Shown here piece after piece: positions 51,902 to 60,878 of a stretch of 64,000 nucleotides of DNA. Both the position numbers and the translations under genes were made by a program. The notes under the pieces are model-generated. The model was not told the DNA's origin. It saw nothing but the letters and a program-made list of their open reading frames with translations, and ran no database searches. Positions within the stretch are counted from its first letter, which is position 1. The number at the start of each line of letters is the position of its first letter. Source of the DNA: VFMC01 sp040380855 (GTDB lineage Bacteria > Actinomycetota > Acidimicrobiia > Acidimicrobiales > Ilumatobacteraceae); the NCBI GenBank assembly GCA_040380855.1, contig JBEIIG010000002.1, positions 62,001-126,000 on the forward strand. Reading direction: 5' to 3'.

Positions 51902-54265
51902 GTGTATCCGGTGCGAACGACAGACGACGCGCCTACCCCCACGACGGTCGTCGGCGCGCCCTGGCCAGCACCAGCAACCGGGCGCCGCGCAGCGCCGAAC
52001 CGGCGACCGACGAAACCCGAGCAGGCGGTGCGCGAGCAGCCGGAACTCGTCGTCGCGGTGCTGAGCGGACTCCTGGCCGCACTGGCCGGTCTGCGCCCGA
52101 CGGGCCATGCAGTCATCGACACCGTCGTGGTCGCTGCGGGCGCGGCCGGCGCCACCTGGATTGCCGCATCGGCCCCCTGGTGGACACTGCTCGGCACGAC
52201 GGCACTCGCTGCTGCCTTGGCCCCCACGTGGCCGCTCATCGCCGTCGCCGTCGCCGCGCTGGCGATCACCGGGGTGATCGGTGCCCGGCGCCGCAGCCAG
52301 CCCGGCCTGCGCAGCCTGTCGTTCATGCTGTCGCTCGTCGTGCTGGCACGCCTCGACGACGGCAGACCGCAGGGACTGTCGACCCTGCTCGCCTGCAGCA
52401 TCATCGGCACCGTCGTCGTGTTCGCCCTCAAGCGGCGCTCGCCATGGCTGCAGCGCCGCGCGCTGATCGCACTCGGCGCAGTTGTCGCCGCAGCCGTCGT
52501 CGCCTCGGTGGGACTGATCCTCGGCGTCATCGCCGCACGCAGCTCGCTGCAGACCGGGAACCGCGAGGCCCAGGTCGGCTTGGCGGCGCTGAACCAGGGC
52601 GACATCGACGCAGCCACCGCTGCCTTCCGCGAAGCCATGGTGGCATTCGAGAACGCCGACGACGCGCTGACGGCGCCGTGGGCACAACCGGCCCGCCTCG
52701 TGCCGATCGTGGCCCAACACCGCGACGCCGGGGTCGCCCTGGCGAGCGGTGCAGCCGATGTGATGGCCGAAGCGGTCGACGCGCTGTCGCAGATCGATCC
52801 CGACAGCATCCGGGTGATCAACGGGCGAATCGATCTCGACGCAGTTCGCGCACTGCGCAAGCCCTTCGAGCAGCTGACGGCATCGATCGCCGATCTGTCG
52901 ACCGTCGTCGAACAGGCACGCTCGCCATGGCTGGTCGACTCGATCACGACACGACTCGACCGGATCGAGTCGCAGATCGACGACAACCTGACCAAACTCG
53001 ACAACGCCCGCCTCGCCGTACAGGTCGCACCCGCCATGCTGGGCGGCGACGGCACACGCGTCTACTTCGTCGCATTCACCAATCCGGCCGAGGCGCGCGG
53101 ACTCGGCGGATACATGGGCAACTACGCCGAGGTGACGATCGACGACGGCGACCTCACGGTCACCCGCTTCGGCCGCACCCTCGACCTGATGACCGGTGGG
53201 CCGGCCCCCGACCAGCGTCGCATCACCGGCCCGAAGGAGTTCGTCGACCGCTGGGGCGGCTTCGGGTTCGTCGATCCGGTCGACGGCACCACGGGGATCG
53301 AGATGTGGGGCAACGTCACCATGCCGCCCGATCTGCCCATGGTGGCCGACGTGATCAGCCAGCTCTATCCCCAGAGCGGCGGCCGCGACCTCGACGGAGT
53401 ATTCGTGATGGCCCCCGAGGCCGTTGCCGCATTGATGAACTACACCGGCCCGGTCGAACTCCCTTCACCCGAACCAGGGGGAGCGACGCTGACCATCGGT
53501 GCCGGAGAGCTGGCGACGTTCATCATGAAAGACCAGTACGTCACCTTCGGCGATCCGGCTGTGAACAGCAACCTCCGGGCCGATGCCGTCGAGACCATCG
53601 CCCGGACCACACTCGGTCGACTGCTGAGCGGTGCCCTTCCCCAGCCGGCACAACTGGGTCGCGATTTCGGACCGCTCGCATCGGCGGGCAAAGTGCTGGC
53701 CTGGAGCCCGGTCGCCGACGAAGAACTGTTGTTCCAGCGGGTCCGTCTCGCGGGCGCGTTCCCCGCACTCGACGGGGCCGACGGCATCGCCGTCACGATC
53801 GACAACGCGGGTGGCAACAAACTCGACGCCTACCTGCAGGTCGACACCGAACACACCACGGTGTACGACCCGTCCAGCGGCAGCACCAGCGGCACCACCG
53901 TGGTCACCCTCACCAACACGCTCGATCCGGCACAGGCCGAAGGAACACCCGACGCCCCGCCGCTGCCCGACTACGTGGTGGGCAATCCATACGACCTCGA
54001 CCCGGGCACGAACATCGCCCGGGTGGTCGTGTACACCGCGCTCGAACCCGCTACCACGACGATCGACGGCCGAGCGGTGCAGCCCGAGTACGAACGGGGC
54101 TTCGGTGGGTGGTACGCCACGGTGGTGTTCCTCGAGGTACCTGCAGGCACGAGCCGCACCATCGAACTCCAACTGTCGGGCGTCCTCGACGACCCGCTGG
54201 CCGACACCGTCGTACGACGTCAGCCGATGACCCTTCCGCAGGAGTACGCGATCACGAACCGCTGA
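51902..54265 (+). CDS. DUF4012 family envelope protein
   Basis: The protein (about 787 residues) starts with a basic N-terminus, several membrane helices at about residues 40-220, then a large extracytoplasmic region. This has the DUF4012 pattern YFVAFTNPAEARGLGGYMGN, GRDLDGVFVMAPEAVAALMN, and a C-terminal beta domain. DUF4012 proteins cluster with actinobacterial surface-glycan genes, as here. Start is uncertain: GTG 51902 or GTG 51911. It overlaps the convergent TPR gene by 14 bases. Confidence 0.85.
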   Translation: MYPVRTTDDAPTPTTVVGAPWPAPATGRRAAPNRRPTKPEQAVREQPELVVAVLSGLLAALAGLRPTGHAVIDTVVVAAGAAGATWIAASAPWWTLLGTTALAAALAPTWPLIAVAVAALAITGVIGARRRSQPGLRSLSFMLSLVVLARLDDGRPQGLSTLLACSIIGTVVVFALKRRSPWLQRRALIALGAVVAAAVVASVGLILGVIAARSSLQTGNREAQVGLAALNQGDIDAATAAFREAMVAFENADDALTAPWAQPARLVPIVAQHRDAGVALASGAADVMAEAVDALSQIDPDSIRVINGRIDLDAVRALRKPFEQLTASIADLSTVVEQARSPWLVDSITTRLDRIESQIDDNLTKLDNARLAVQVAPAMLGGDGTRVYFVAFTNPAEARGLGGYMGNYAEVTIDDGDLTVTRFGRTLDLMTGGPAPDQRRITGPKEFVDRWGGFGFVDPVDGTTGIEMWGNVTMPPDLPMVADVISQLYPQSGGRDLDGVFVMAPEAVAALMNYTGPVELPSPEPGGATLTIGAGELATFIMKDQYVTFGDPAVNSNLRADAVETIARTTLGRLLSGALPQPAQLGRDFGPLASAGKVLAWSPVADEELLFQRVRLAGAFPALDGADGIAVTIDNAGGNKLDAYLQVDTEHTTVYDPSSGSTSGTTVVTLTNTLDPAQAEGTPDAPPLPDYVVGNPYDLDPGTNIARVVVYTALEPATTTIDGRAVQPEYERGFGGWYATVVFLEVPAGTSRTIELQLSGVLDDPLADTVVRRQPMTLPQEYAITNR

Positions 54266-54956
54266 GATCGTCGCGGCGTCCGCTCAGCGAGCGCTCGAGT
54301 TCACCGAGCCGGGTTCGGCACGCCCCAGCCTGCGCCTGGAACGAGCGGTCGGTGGCAGCGGCCGTGTTCCAGTGCCGCATCGCCGTGCCGAGCGCCCCCA
54401 GGGCGCTGGGCACCTGACCCTCGCCTGCGAAGCATTCGCCCAACTCCTGCAAGCAGTACGCCAGGCCCGCCACCTCCGCCGGGTTCGTGGCCTCGGTCAT
54501 CAGCCTGCGGCGGATGCCGATCGCCGCCTCGAACCCACGGATCGCCTGCTCGTACCGGCCTGCACGTCGGTGGGCCGACGACAGCACCTGCAAGGCTTCG
54601 GCCCGGTCGCTGTGGAGTTCACGATCGGCCGGGTGCATCCGCAACAACGCGGTCAGTTGCTGCAGCGCGTCGCCGGCAGCGCTGACAGCGAGATCGTGGT
54701 CACCGACGTCGACATACCCACGGCCGAGTTCGATCGAGGCGCGGGCGAAACGGCGGGCCAATGCCGGCGGCATCAGCGCCGCGCAGCCGAACAGCACCAC
54801 CGACATGGCCGCAGCCTGCGCGAGTGACGCCTCGGCGTCGGTGAGCGACCGTTGCCGTGCCGCTGCTTCGGCCCGGTCGAGCACCGGTTCGACGTGGATG
54901 AGGCGCGAGTCGACATCGGGCCGCGCAGGTGTGATGGTCTCACGGCGCCGCTTCAT
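54252..54956 (-). CDS. Tetratricopeptide-repeat protein
   Basis: The 234-residue protein is helical with TPR-like pairs (ASLAQAAAMSVVLFGCAAL, VDVGDHDLAVSAAGDALQ, YEQAIRGFEAAIGIRRRLM, GLAYCLQELGECFAGEGQVP). No signal peptide is seen and the function is unknown. Strong Shine-Dalgarno GGAGGTGA lies 11 bases before ATG 54956. Its 3' end overlaps the DUF4012 gene convergently. Confidence 0.78.
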   Translation of the reverse strand: MKRRRETITPARPDVDSRLIHVEPVLDRAEAAARQRSLTDAEASLAQAAAMSVVLFGCAALMPPALARRFARASIELGRGYVDVGDHDLAVSAAGDALQQLTALLRMHPADRELHSDRAEALQVLSSAHRRAGRYEQAIRGFEAAIGIRRRLMTEATNPAEVAGLAYCLQELGECFAGEGQVPSALGALGTAMRHWNTAAATDRSFQAQAGACRTRLGELERSLSGRRDDLSGS

Positions 54957-55164
54957 GATCGCTCGTCACCTCCTCTCCTCTCCACATCCGCCACCGATGG
55001 CCCGACCCACCGCGACGTGTCGATACCGACACGCGATGGACAGACCGGAGTCACCAGCCCGTCAGACCGTCCGGAGGCCTGTGCATGCCACCAGCAGGTA
55101 CCCGCGACGGTAGTCGCCGTGCCCACTCCGGTGCTTTTCGCGCCGCGTGCCGTACTGTCGTGCA

Positions 55165-55857
55165 GTGATGCACCCACGAGCATGCGAGGGCCCGATCGAC
55201 ACGATCCTGGTCGGCGCGCACGGTCATGCACGGGTGTGCCTCGAAGCGCTCGAGGACCCGAGCACCACACCGGCTGTGCGGGTGGTCGGCGCGGTGAGCC
55301 TCGACGGGGTGGGCGCGGCCGGCCTCGGAGCGAGAATGCTGGGACGCGATGCGGATCTGGTTGCCATCGCCCGCGAACAGGGGGTGAGCACGGTGTTCGT
55401 GGCGATCGGCGACAATCGCACCCGCACCGTCGTCACCGAACGGCTGCTGGCCGACGGATTCCGGCTGGCAACTGCGATCAGTCGCTTCGCACTGGTCTCG
55501 CGCACGGCTCGTATCGGCGACGGCGCTGCGCTGCTGCCGGGTGCCGCCGTGAACGCAGCGACACGCATCGGCAGGGGCGCGATCGTGAACACGAACGCGA
55601 GCGTCGACCACGACTGCGACGTCGGCGCCTTCGTCCACATCGCCCCGGGCACGGCCATCGCCGGCGGGGTGACCATCGGCGATGGCGCGCTGCTCGGAAT
55701 CGGTTCGCGTGTGCTGCCCGGCCTCACCATCGGCGCCGGTGCCGTCGTGGGTGCAGGCGCCGTGGTGGTGCGCGACGTCCCGCCCGCCACGGTGGTCGTC
55801 GGTGTGCCCGCCCGCCCGCTCGGACCCGCCGACCCGACATCGGCAGGACAGCCGTGA
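55165..55857 (+). CDS. NeuD/PglD-type sugar O-/N-acetyltransferase
   Basis: The 230-residue protein has an N-terminal nucleotide-binding-like part (IDTILVGAHGHARVCLEALE) and a left-handed beta-helix of hexapeptide repeats (ARIGDGAALLPGAAVNAATRI, AFVHIAPGTAIAGGVTIGDG). It would acetylate a nucleotide- or lipid-linked sugar of the surface glycan. TACTGT at 55153-55158 lies exactly six bases before GTG 55165. The stop overlaps the sugar-transferase start (GTGA). Confidence 0.88.
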   Translation: MMHPRACEGPIDTILVGAHGHARVCLEALEDPSTTPAVRVVGAVSLDGVGAAGLGARMLGRDADLVAIAREQGVSTVFVAIGDNRTRTVVTERLLADGFRLATAISRFALVSRTARIGDGAALLPGAAVNAATRIGRGAIVNTNASVDHDCDVGAFVHIAPGTAIAGGVTIGDGALLGIGSRVLPGLTIGAGAVVGAGAVVVRDVPPATVVVGVPARPLGPADPTSAGQP

Positions 55858-56480
55858 GCCGCGGCGCCGATGCGGTGCGCCGCACCGTCGAGATCACCGC
55901 TGCAGCGATCGGCCTGATCGTGCTGTCGCCGGTGCTGGCCGCCGTGGCCCTCGCCGTGCGGCTGTCGATGGGGAAGGGAGTGATGTTCCGCCAGCGACGG
56001 CTGGGCCGCCACGGTAGGGAGTTCGCGTTGTTCAAGTTCCGCACCATGCGTCACGCAGCGCCCGGTCGCAGCGGGCCGGAGTTCGATGCCGAGCGGATCA
56101 CACGCACCGGTGCCATCCTGCGTTCGACGAGCCTCGACGAACTGCCATCGCTCGTGAACCTGCTGCTCGGCCACATCAGCCTCGTCGGCCCTCGGCCGCT
56201 TCCGGTGCACTACTGGGAACGCTTCCGTGGCGTCGAGTACGAGCGGTTCTCCGTGCGCCCAGGCATCACCGGCCTCGCCCAGGTGAGCGGCCGGAACACC
56301 CTCGACTGGCCCGAACGGCTGGCACTCGACGTCGAGTACGTGCGCACCCGTTCGCTGCTCGGCGACCTGCGGATCCTGGCCCGTACGGTGCCCACCGTGT
56401 TCGGCCGCAGCGGCGTGGCCCACGAAGGAACGGTCTCGATGCACGAGCTCCCCGCCGATCGCCCTCAGATCGACGGCTGA
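55854..56480 (+). CDS. Initiating sugar transferase (bacterial polyprenyl phosphate type)
   Basis: The 208-residue protein has one N-terminal membrane helix (AAAIGLIVLSPVLAAVALAV), then the WcaJ/PglC core: FRQRRLGRHGREFALFKFRT, STSLDELPSLVNLLLG, and SLVGPRPLP. The DE pair in SLDELP and RP in GPRPLP are family hallmarks. It would transfer a phosphosugar from a nucleotide sugar to a polyprenyl phosphate. It is coupled to the acetyltransferase gene. Confidence 0.93.
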   Translation: MSRGADAVRRTVEITAAAIGLIVLSPVLAAVALAVRLSMGKGVMFRQRRLGRHGREFALFKFRTMRHAAPGRSGPEFDAERITRTGAILRSTSLDELPSLVNLLLGHISLVGPRPLPVHYWERFRGVEYERFSVRPGITGLAQVSGRNTLDWPERLALDVEYVRTRSLLGDLRILARTVPTVFGRSGVAHEGTVSMHELPADRPQIDG

Positions 56481-56482
56481 CG

Positions 56483-57664
56483 TCATCGGCGCAGGGCGCG
56501 ACTGCGGTACGCAGCCAGACTGATGTCGATCACCCGCTGCTGGTCGAAGTGCTCGACGGCGCGTGCCTGCGCTGCAGCGCCCATCGCACGCCGACGGTCG
56601 GGATCGTCGGCCAGGTCGGCGACGGCAGCAGCCAGCGCTGTCGCATCGCGGACCGGCACCAGCACCCCGGTCACCCCGTCGTCGATGACCTGCCGATTTC
56701 CGCGGATGTCGGTGGCGACGGTGGCGAGCCCCATCGCGGCGGCCTCCATCGCGCTGCGCGGGAAGCCTTCCCGCCAGCTGGCGGTGAGGAACACGTCGAA
56801 CGCCGAGTAGCACTCGGGCATGTCGGTACGCGCCCCGGTGAACACGACGCCGTCGGCGACCGCACGCTCGACCGATACCGCATCGATGGCATCGGCCTTG
56901 CCCTCGTCGGTGGGGCCGACGATCACGAAACGGACGCGGGGATGCGAGGTGCGCAATCGGTGCGCGGCCTCGAGCAGTTCGACGATCCCCTTCTCGCGGA
57001 CCAGGCGACCCACCACACCCACCACCACGTCGTCGTCACCCACGCCCCACGACGTCCGCCGCTCGGCCCGGGCGTGGCCACGTCTCACCGGCGGATCGAA
57101 GCGCGACAGGTCGATCCCGTTGCCGAGCAGTTGCACCCGACGGGCCGGGATGCGTAGCCGGTGCACCAGGGTGTCGACGTCTTCGGGGTTCTGGACGAGT
57201 TCGAGGTGACCGAATGCAGCGGCGACACGCTCGGCCGCGTACACGGGAAGGCGACGCTGCCACCGATCGCTCGGCTGTGCGTACAGACCGTGCTGGGTGT
57301 TGACCACGAGCGGCACCCGGGCCAACCGGCCAGCAATCCGGCCCAGCACGCCTGGCTTGGGGTTGTGGGTGTGGAGGATGTCGGGCTTCACGGTTCGCAG
57401 CAACGACACCAGTTGGGCGAACGCCTTCACGTCCTGCAGCGGATCGCTCGAGCGGGTGAACGACGGCACGGCCACGTGTCGGATCCCCATGGCCTCGAGG
57501 TTCGCCACATGCGGCCCGGCGGCCGACATGCCGATCACCTCGAACCCTGCCGCAGCAAAGGCGCGCAGTTGCGGGCCGAGCAGCCAGTCGAGGCTGATGT
57601 CGGTCGTGCACAGGTGCACCAGCCTCGGCACACCGGGCCAGCGTGGTGGCAGGGCTCCGGTCAT
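56483..57664 (-). CDS. Glycosyltransferase family 4 protein
   Basis: The 393-residue GT-B enzyme has an N-terminal TDISLDWLLGPQLRAFAAAG with KPDILHTHNPKPGVLG, and the C-terminal donor site VGVVGRLVREKGIVELLEAA with SWREGFPRSAMEAAAMGLA (E-x7-E). It would extend the surface polysaccharide, donor unknown. Its start overlaps the deacetylase stop (ATGA). It converges on the sugar-transferase gene after two bases. Confidence 0.92.
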   Translation of the reverse strand: MTGALPPRWPGVPRLVHLCTTDISLDWLLGPQLRAFAAAGFEVIGMSAAGPHVANLEAMGIRHVAVPSFTRSSDPLQDVKAFAQLVSLLRTVKPDILHTHNPKPGVLGRIAGRLARVPLVVNTQHGLYAQPSDRWQRRLPVYAAERVAAAFGHLELVQNPEDVDTLVHRLRIPARRVQLLGNGIDLSRFDPPVRRGHARAERRTSWGVGDDDVVVGVVGRLVREKGIVELLEAAHRLRTSHPRVRFVIVGPTDEGKADAIDAVSVERAVADGVVFTGARTDMPECYSAFDVFLTASWREGFPRSAMEAAAMGLATVATDIRGNRQVIDDGVTGVLVPVRDATALAAAVADLADDPDRRRAMGAAAQARAVEHFDQQRVIDISLAAYRSRALRR

Positions 57665-58482
57665 CGCCGCAACCCGCGGTACTTGGCACGGGCCACCAGG
57701 GCACGCAACTCGCCTTCGAGGCGCATCCCGCCACGTGCCTTGGCCTGGAAGTGCTCGAGCCGGTCGCTGCACTGCACCGGGGTTCGCCAGAGGCGGTGCA
57801 GGTCGGTGCGACCGCGGCGGTTCACCCGGCTCGCCGCAAGCGATGCCGAACGGAACCGTTGGCGCACCGCGGCTTCGGCATGAACCGAACCCGGCATCGC
57901 TTTCGGGTAGGCGAAGTGCTGTGCCTTCAGCGAGAGGTGCTCGCCGATCAACTCGACCGACCGGTCGAGGTCGGCGGCGACCTCGGCCGGGTCGAGGCGA
58001 TCGAGCAACCAGTGCGAGTGCGTGTGCGACCCGATGGTGATCAGCCCTGTCGACACGGCGTCGCGCAACGCAGCCCACGAGGTGGGCCGAGCACCCCAGG
58101 GGAACTCGGTCTGCTCGTCGATGTACTGCGTGGCCACGTACAGCGTGGCGGGAAGATCGTGGCGCACGAGCGCTGGCACAGCGACATCGACGAAGTCGTC
58201 GGTACCGTCGTCGAAGGTGATCACCACGGTCGGCCGGAGCGGCTCATCGTGGTGGCGCACGTCGGTGAGTTCGTCGACAGCCGTGTCGAGGTCGACGACC
58301 CGGGTGTGTTCGGCGAGGTGGGCGAGCTGCGCCTCGAACACCTCCGCCGGAAGGTCGACATCGCTCGCGCTGCCGCCACCGACACGGTGATAGATGAGGA
58401 CGGTCACCCCGGCGGGCGGTGGCACCAGCCCGTCGGTGAGCAGGCTGGCCCGCTTCACCATCGACTTCATGTCGAGTCGCAT
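57661..58482 (-). CDS. Polysaccharide deacetylase, cytosolic-type
   Basis: The 273-residue protein has a NodB fold with VVITFDDGTDDFVDVAVPAL, SHTHSHWLLDRLDPAEVAAD (H-x3-H metal ligands) and HFAYPKAMPGSV. No signal peptide is seen, unlike the secreted deacetylase at 45 kb, so it may act on a lipid-linked intermediate. GAGGTGACGACG precedes ATG 58482. It lies between the glycosyltransferase and phosphatase genes. Confidence 0.88.
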   Translation of the reverse strand: MRLDMKSMVKRASLLTDGLVPPPAGVTVLIYHRVGGGSASDVDLPAEVFEAQLAHLAEHTRVVDLDTAVDELTDVRHHDEPLRPTVVITFDDGTDDFVDVAVPALVRHDLPATLYVATQYIDEQTEFPWGARPTSWAALRDAVSTGLITIGSHTHSHWLLDRLDPAEVAADLDRSVELIGEHLSLKAQHFAYPKAMPGSVHAEAAVRQRFRSASLAASRVNRRGRTDLHRLWRTPVQCSDRLEHFQAKARGGMRLEGELRALVARAKYRGLRR

Positions 58483-58487
58483 CGTCG

Positions 58488-59090
58488 TCACCTCACCTGT
58501 CCGGTAATCGCCCGGTGCCGTGCCGCCACCCAGTCGGCCAGCCGGCCGGTGAGTGCATCGATCGTCTGCGCGCAGCGGCGCCAGTCGGCCGGGCTGCCGC
58601 CGCCGGGCTCGGCGATCTCGCCCACCTCGGGCGCGTCGAGATAGACCGCCTTCGCAGTCCTGGCGTCGCCGAGCCTGGCCCAGACATCGACCTCGGTGGG
58701 GGCGATCGTGTCGAGCAGTCCGACGAGTTCGGGAAGGGTGAACGTGCGCTCGAACAGCCCGGGCCACCTCCCCGCGATCGACACGACGTGGGCCCGCTCG
58801 GCGGTGACGACGATGTCGCAGTCGGCCAGACGTTCGGCATCGACGGCACGGCTCGCATGCCCCTGCACCGACCAGCCACGGTGACCGAGCTGGGCGAGCG
58901 CAGCCGCCGTCGGCGGGTGTCCTCCGCCGTGCAGCCCGGCGGTCGCGACGGTCACCTCGGGCATGATTCCGTGGCGGGCGAGGTGATCGCGCACGAACGC
59001 ACCCATCATCACCGAGCGGCTCTGGTTGTAGGTGCACACGCACAGCAACGAACCGAACAACGGGCGCAGGCCCGGTACATCGGGCCTCAT
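58488..59090 (-). CDS. Low-molecular-weight protein tyrosine phosphatase
   Basis: The 200-residue protein has the LMW-PTP P-loop VCTYNQSRSVMMGAF (C-x5-R-S), then ATAGLHGGG, and the C-terminal acid loop EPGGGSPADW. It would dephosphorylate protein tyrosines, plausibly opposing the BY-kinase of the same locus. ATG 59090 is preferred because GGAGGT lies seven bases before it; ATG 59111 is in frame. It runs with the deacetylase and glycosyltransferase genes. Confidence 0.86.
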   Translation of the reverse strand: MRPDVPGLRPLFGSLLCVCTYNQSRSVMMGAFVRDHLARHGIMPEVTVATAGLHGGGHPPTAAALAQLGHRGWSVQGHASRAVDAERLADCDIVVTAERAHVVSIAGRWPGLFERTFTLPELVGLLDTIAPTEVDVWARLGDARTAKAVYLDAPEVGEIAEPGGGSPADWRRCAQTIDALTGRLADWVAARHRAITGQVR

Positions 59091-59144
59091 CGACGCGACC
59101 TCCGATCTCATCACGCGCCCCGCCCGGCATGGCACACTGACGTG

Positions 59145-59882
59145 ATGGCGGTCCCCCGGTTGAGCGTGGTCATGGTCGTGCACATGTTGCTCGGTGCGGC
59201 ACTCGGAGCACTGGTGGTGGCCTTGGCCTGGGATGCGTCCGATCTCGGCTCGGCATCACTGTGGTGGGCCGCGCCAGGCACCGTCGTCACCGGAGCGCTC
59301 ACCGTGATGTCGATGCCAGTCGTCGCGAAGGCGACCCCCACGCTCGTTCCCTGGTTGGTGATGTGTGCCTGCGCCGCGACGTACGCGTGTGTGCCCGAGA
59401 CCGACCAGATCCCCGAGGTGGCGCTGGTGGCGGCCGCGGCGTTCGCTCTGCACCTGATCACCAGTGCGACCGGCCACCCCGTGCACTGGTTCCTCCATGT
59501 CGGTGTGGCCGTGGCGGTGATGTGGGCCGGCATGTACGGCGCAACGGGGCGCCAGAGCGCGCTGATCGGTGCGCTGTATTCGTGGTGGCCACTCGTGTTG
59601 CTGCTCGCCGTGGCGCACCGGCTACCACCCACCCTGGGGCTGTGGCGCCGGCTCGACCCTGTGGCGCGGCGCACCACCCGGCGCGCTGCCGTCACCTGGT
59701 GGGAGGTCGCCGCCGTGGGGGCGATCGCCACGGCAGCCGTTGCCCGCACCGGTGCGCTCCAGCCGACGGTCATGCCTGCCGTGGTGGCGGTTGCCATCGC
59801 CACCGTTGCCAGCGTGGTGCTGACGCTGCCGTTGCTGCACTGGCGGCGATCCGACGACGCCGACGACGCATCGGCGCGGTGA
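59145..59882 (+). CDS. Polytopic membrane protein
   Basis: The 245-residue protein has about seven hydrophobic helices with short loops and a basic C-terminal third (RRLDPVARRTTRRAAVTWWE). I do not recognise a family. It lies divergent from the phosphatase gene and within the polysaccharide region. CACACT lies six bases before ATG 59145, with GTG 59142 alternative. No enzymatic motif is visible. Confidence 0.7.
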   Translation: MAVPRLSVVMVVHMLLGAALGALVVALAWDASDLGSASLWWAAPGTVVTGALTVMSMPVVAKATPTLVPWLVMCACAATYACVPETDQIPEVALVAAAAFALHLITSATGHPVHWFLHVGVAVAVMWAGMYGATGRQSALIGALYSWWPLVLLLAVAHRLPPTLGLWRRLDPVARRTTRRAAVTWWEVAAVGAIATAAVARTGALQPTVMPAVVAVAIATVASVVLTLPLLHWRRSDDADDASAR

Positions 59883-59897
59883 GCCCGCGCCGAACCG

Positions 59898-60878
59898 TCA
59901 GGCGTGGTGTTCAGCAGACAGGCCATCATCGATGACGGTGCGCATCCACGCCACAGTTGCACGCAACCCGTCGACGAACGGCACGGGTCGGGCATCGGGG
60001 AACACTGCCTGCAGATGGGCGACATCAGCCTGACTGTGCGGCACATCGCCTGCCCGCGACGCAGTGTTGACGACCTCGAGCGACCGTCCGAGTTCGAGTT
60101 CGAGGAGTCGGATCACCTCACGTAGCGACACCCGGCTGCCGAACGCGAGGTTCACCGGGTCGGGACTGGTGACGCGCCGCAGCACCGCATCGGTGATGAC
60201 CGACGTGACGGTGTCGACGAAGGTGAAGTCGCGGCTCTGCGACCCGTCGCCATGCACGGTCAACGGCTCACCCCGCAGGGCTGCATCGACAAAGCGCGGG
60301 ATCACCGCGGCGTAGTCGTGGCCGGCCGCCTGCAGCGGGCCGAAGACATTGAAGAACCGGAACGCCAGCGTCGGCATCCGGTACGCGTGCCCGTACGCGA
60401 TCGCATAGCCCTCGGTGACCAGTTTCGTGGCCGCATACGGCGACAGCGGCCGGGTGGCCAGGTCTTCGTGCTTGGGCAGGGTGGGGTTGGCGCCGTACAC
60501 GCTGCTGCTGCTCGCCACCACCGTGTGCAGGCCACCGTGCCGTCGGGCCGCCTCGAGCACCATCAACGTGCCCGTGGCATTGGCATGGTGGGTGGCGAGG
60601 GGGTTGGCGATACTGCGTGGCACGCTGCCCAGCGCTGCGAGGTGCACCACCGCATCGGCACCCGCCATCGCCTGGTCGAGCGCGTCGTCGTCGAGGATCG
60701 AGCCTTCGACGACGTCGAGCGCTCCGTCGACGCCTTCGAGATTGGACCGCGAGCCGGTCGACAGATCGTCGATCACCGACACCCCCGATACGCCCGGTGT
60801 GCTCAACAGACGGCGAACGAGGTTCGCCCCGATGAAGCCGGCCCCGCCGGTGACCAGGATGCGCTGTGTCGTTGTCAT
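59898..60878 (-). CDS. NAD-dependent UDP-sugar epimerase
   Basis: The 326-residue SDR enzyme has ILVTGGAGFIGANLVRRLLS, SSSSVYG with the catalytic Y-x3-K in YAATKLVTEG, and RFFNVFGPLQAAG. This fits GalE/WbpP-type UDP-hexose 4-epimerases. It would supply an epimerised sugar for the glycan. Its start overlaps the Wzy-like gene stop (ATGA). Confidence 0.93.
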   Translation of the reverse strand: MTTTQRILVTGGAGFIGANLVRRLLSTPGVSGVSVIDDLSTGSRSNLEGVDGALDVVEGSILDDDALDQAMAGADAVVHLAALGSVPRSIANPLATHHANATGTLMVLEAARRHGGLHTVVASSSSVYGANPTLPKHEDLATRPLSPYAATKLVTEGYAIAYGHAYRMPTLAFRFFNVFGPLQAAGHDYAAVIPRFVDAALRGEPLTVHGDGSQSRDFTFVDTVTSVITDAVLRRVTSPDPVNLAFGSRVSLREVIRLLELELGRSLEVVNTASRAGDVPHSQADVAHLQAVFPDARPVPFVDGLRATVAWMRTVIDDGLSAEHHA

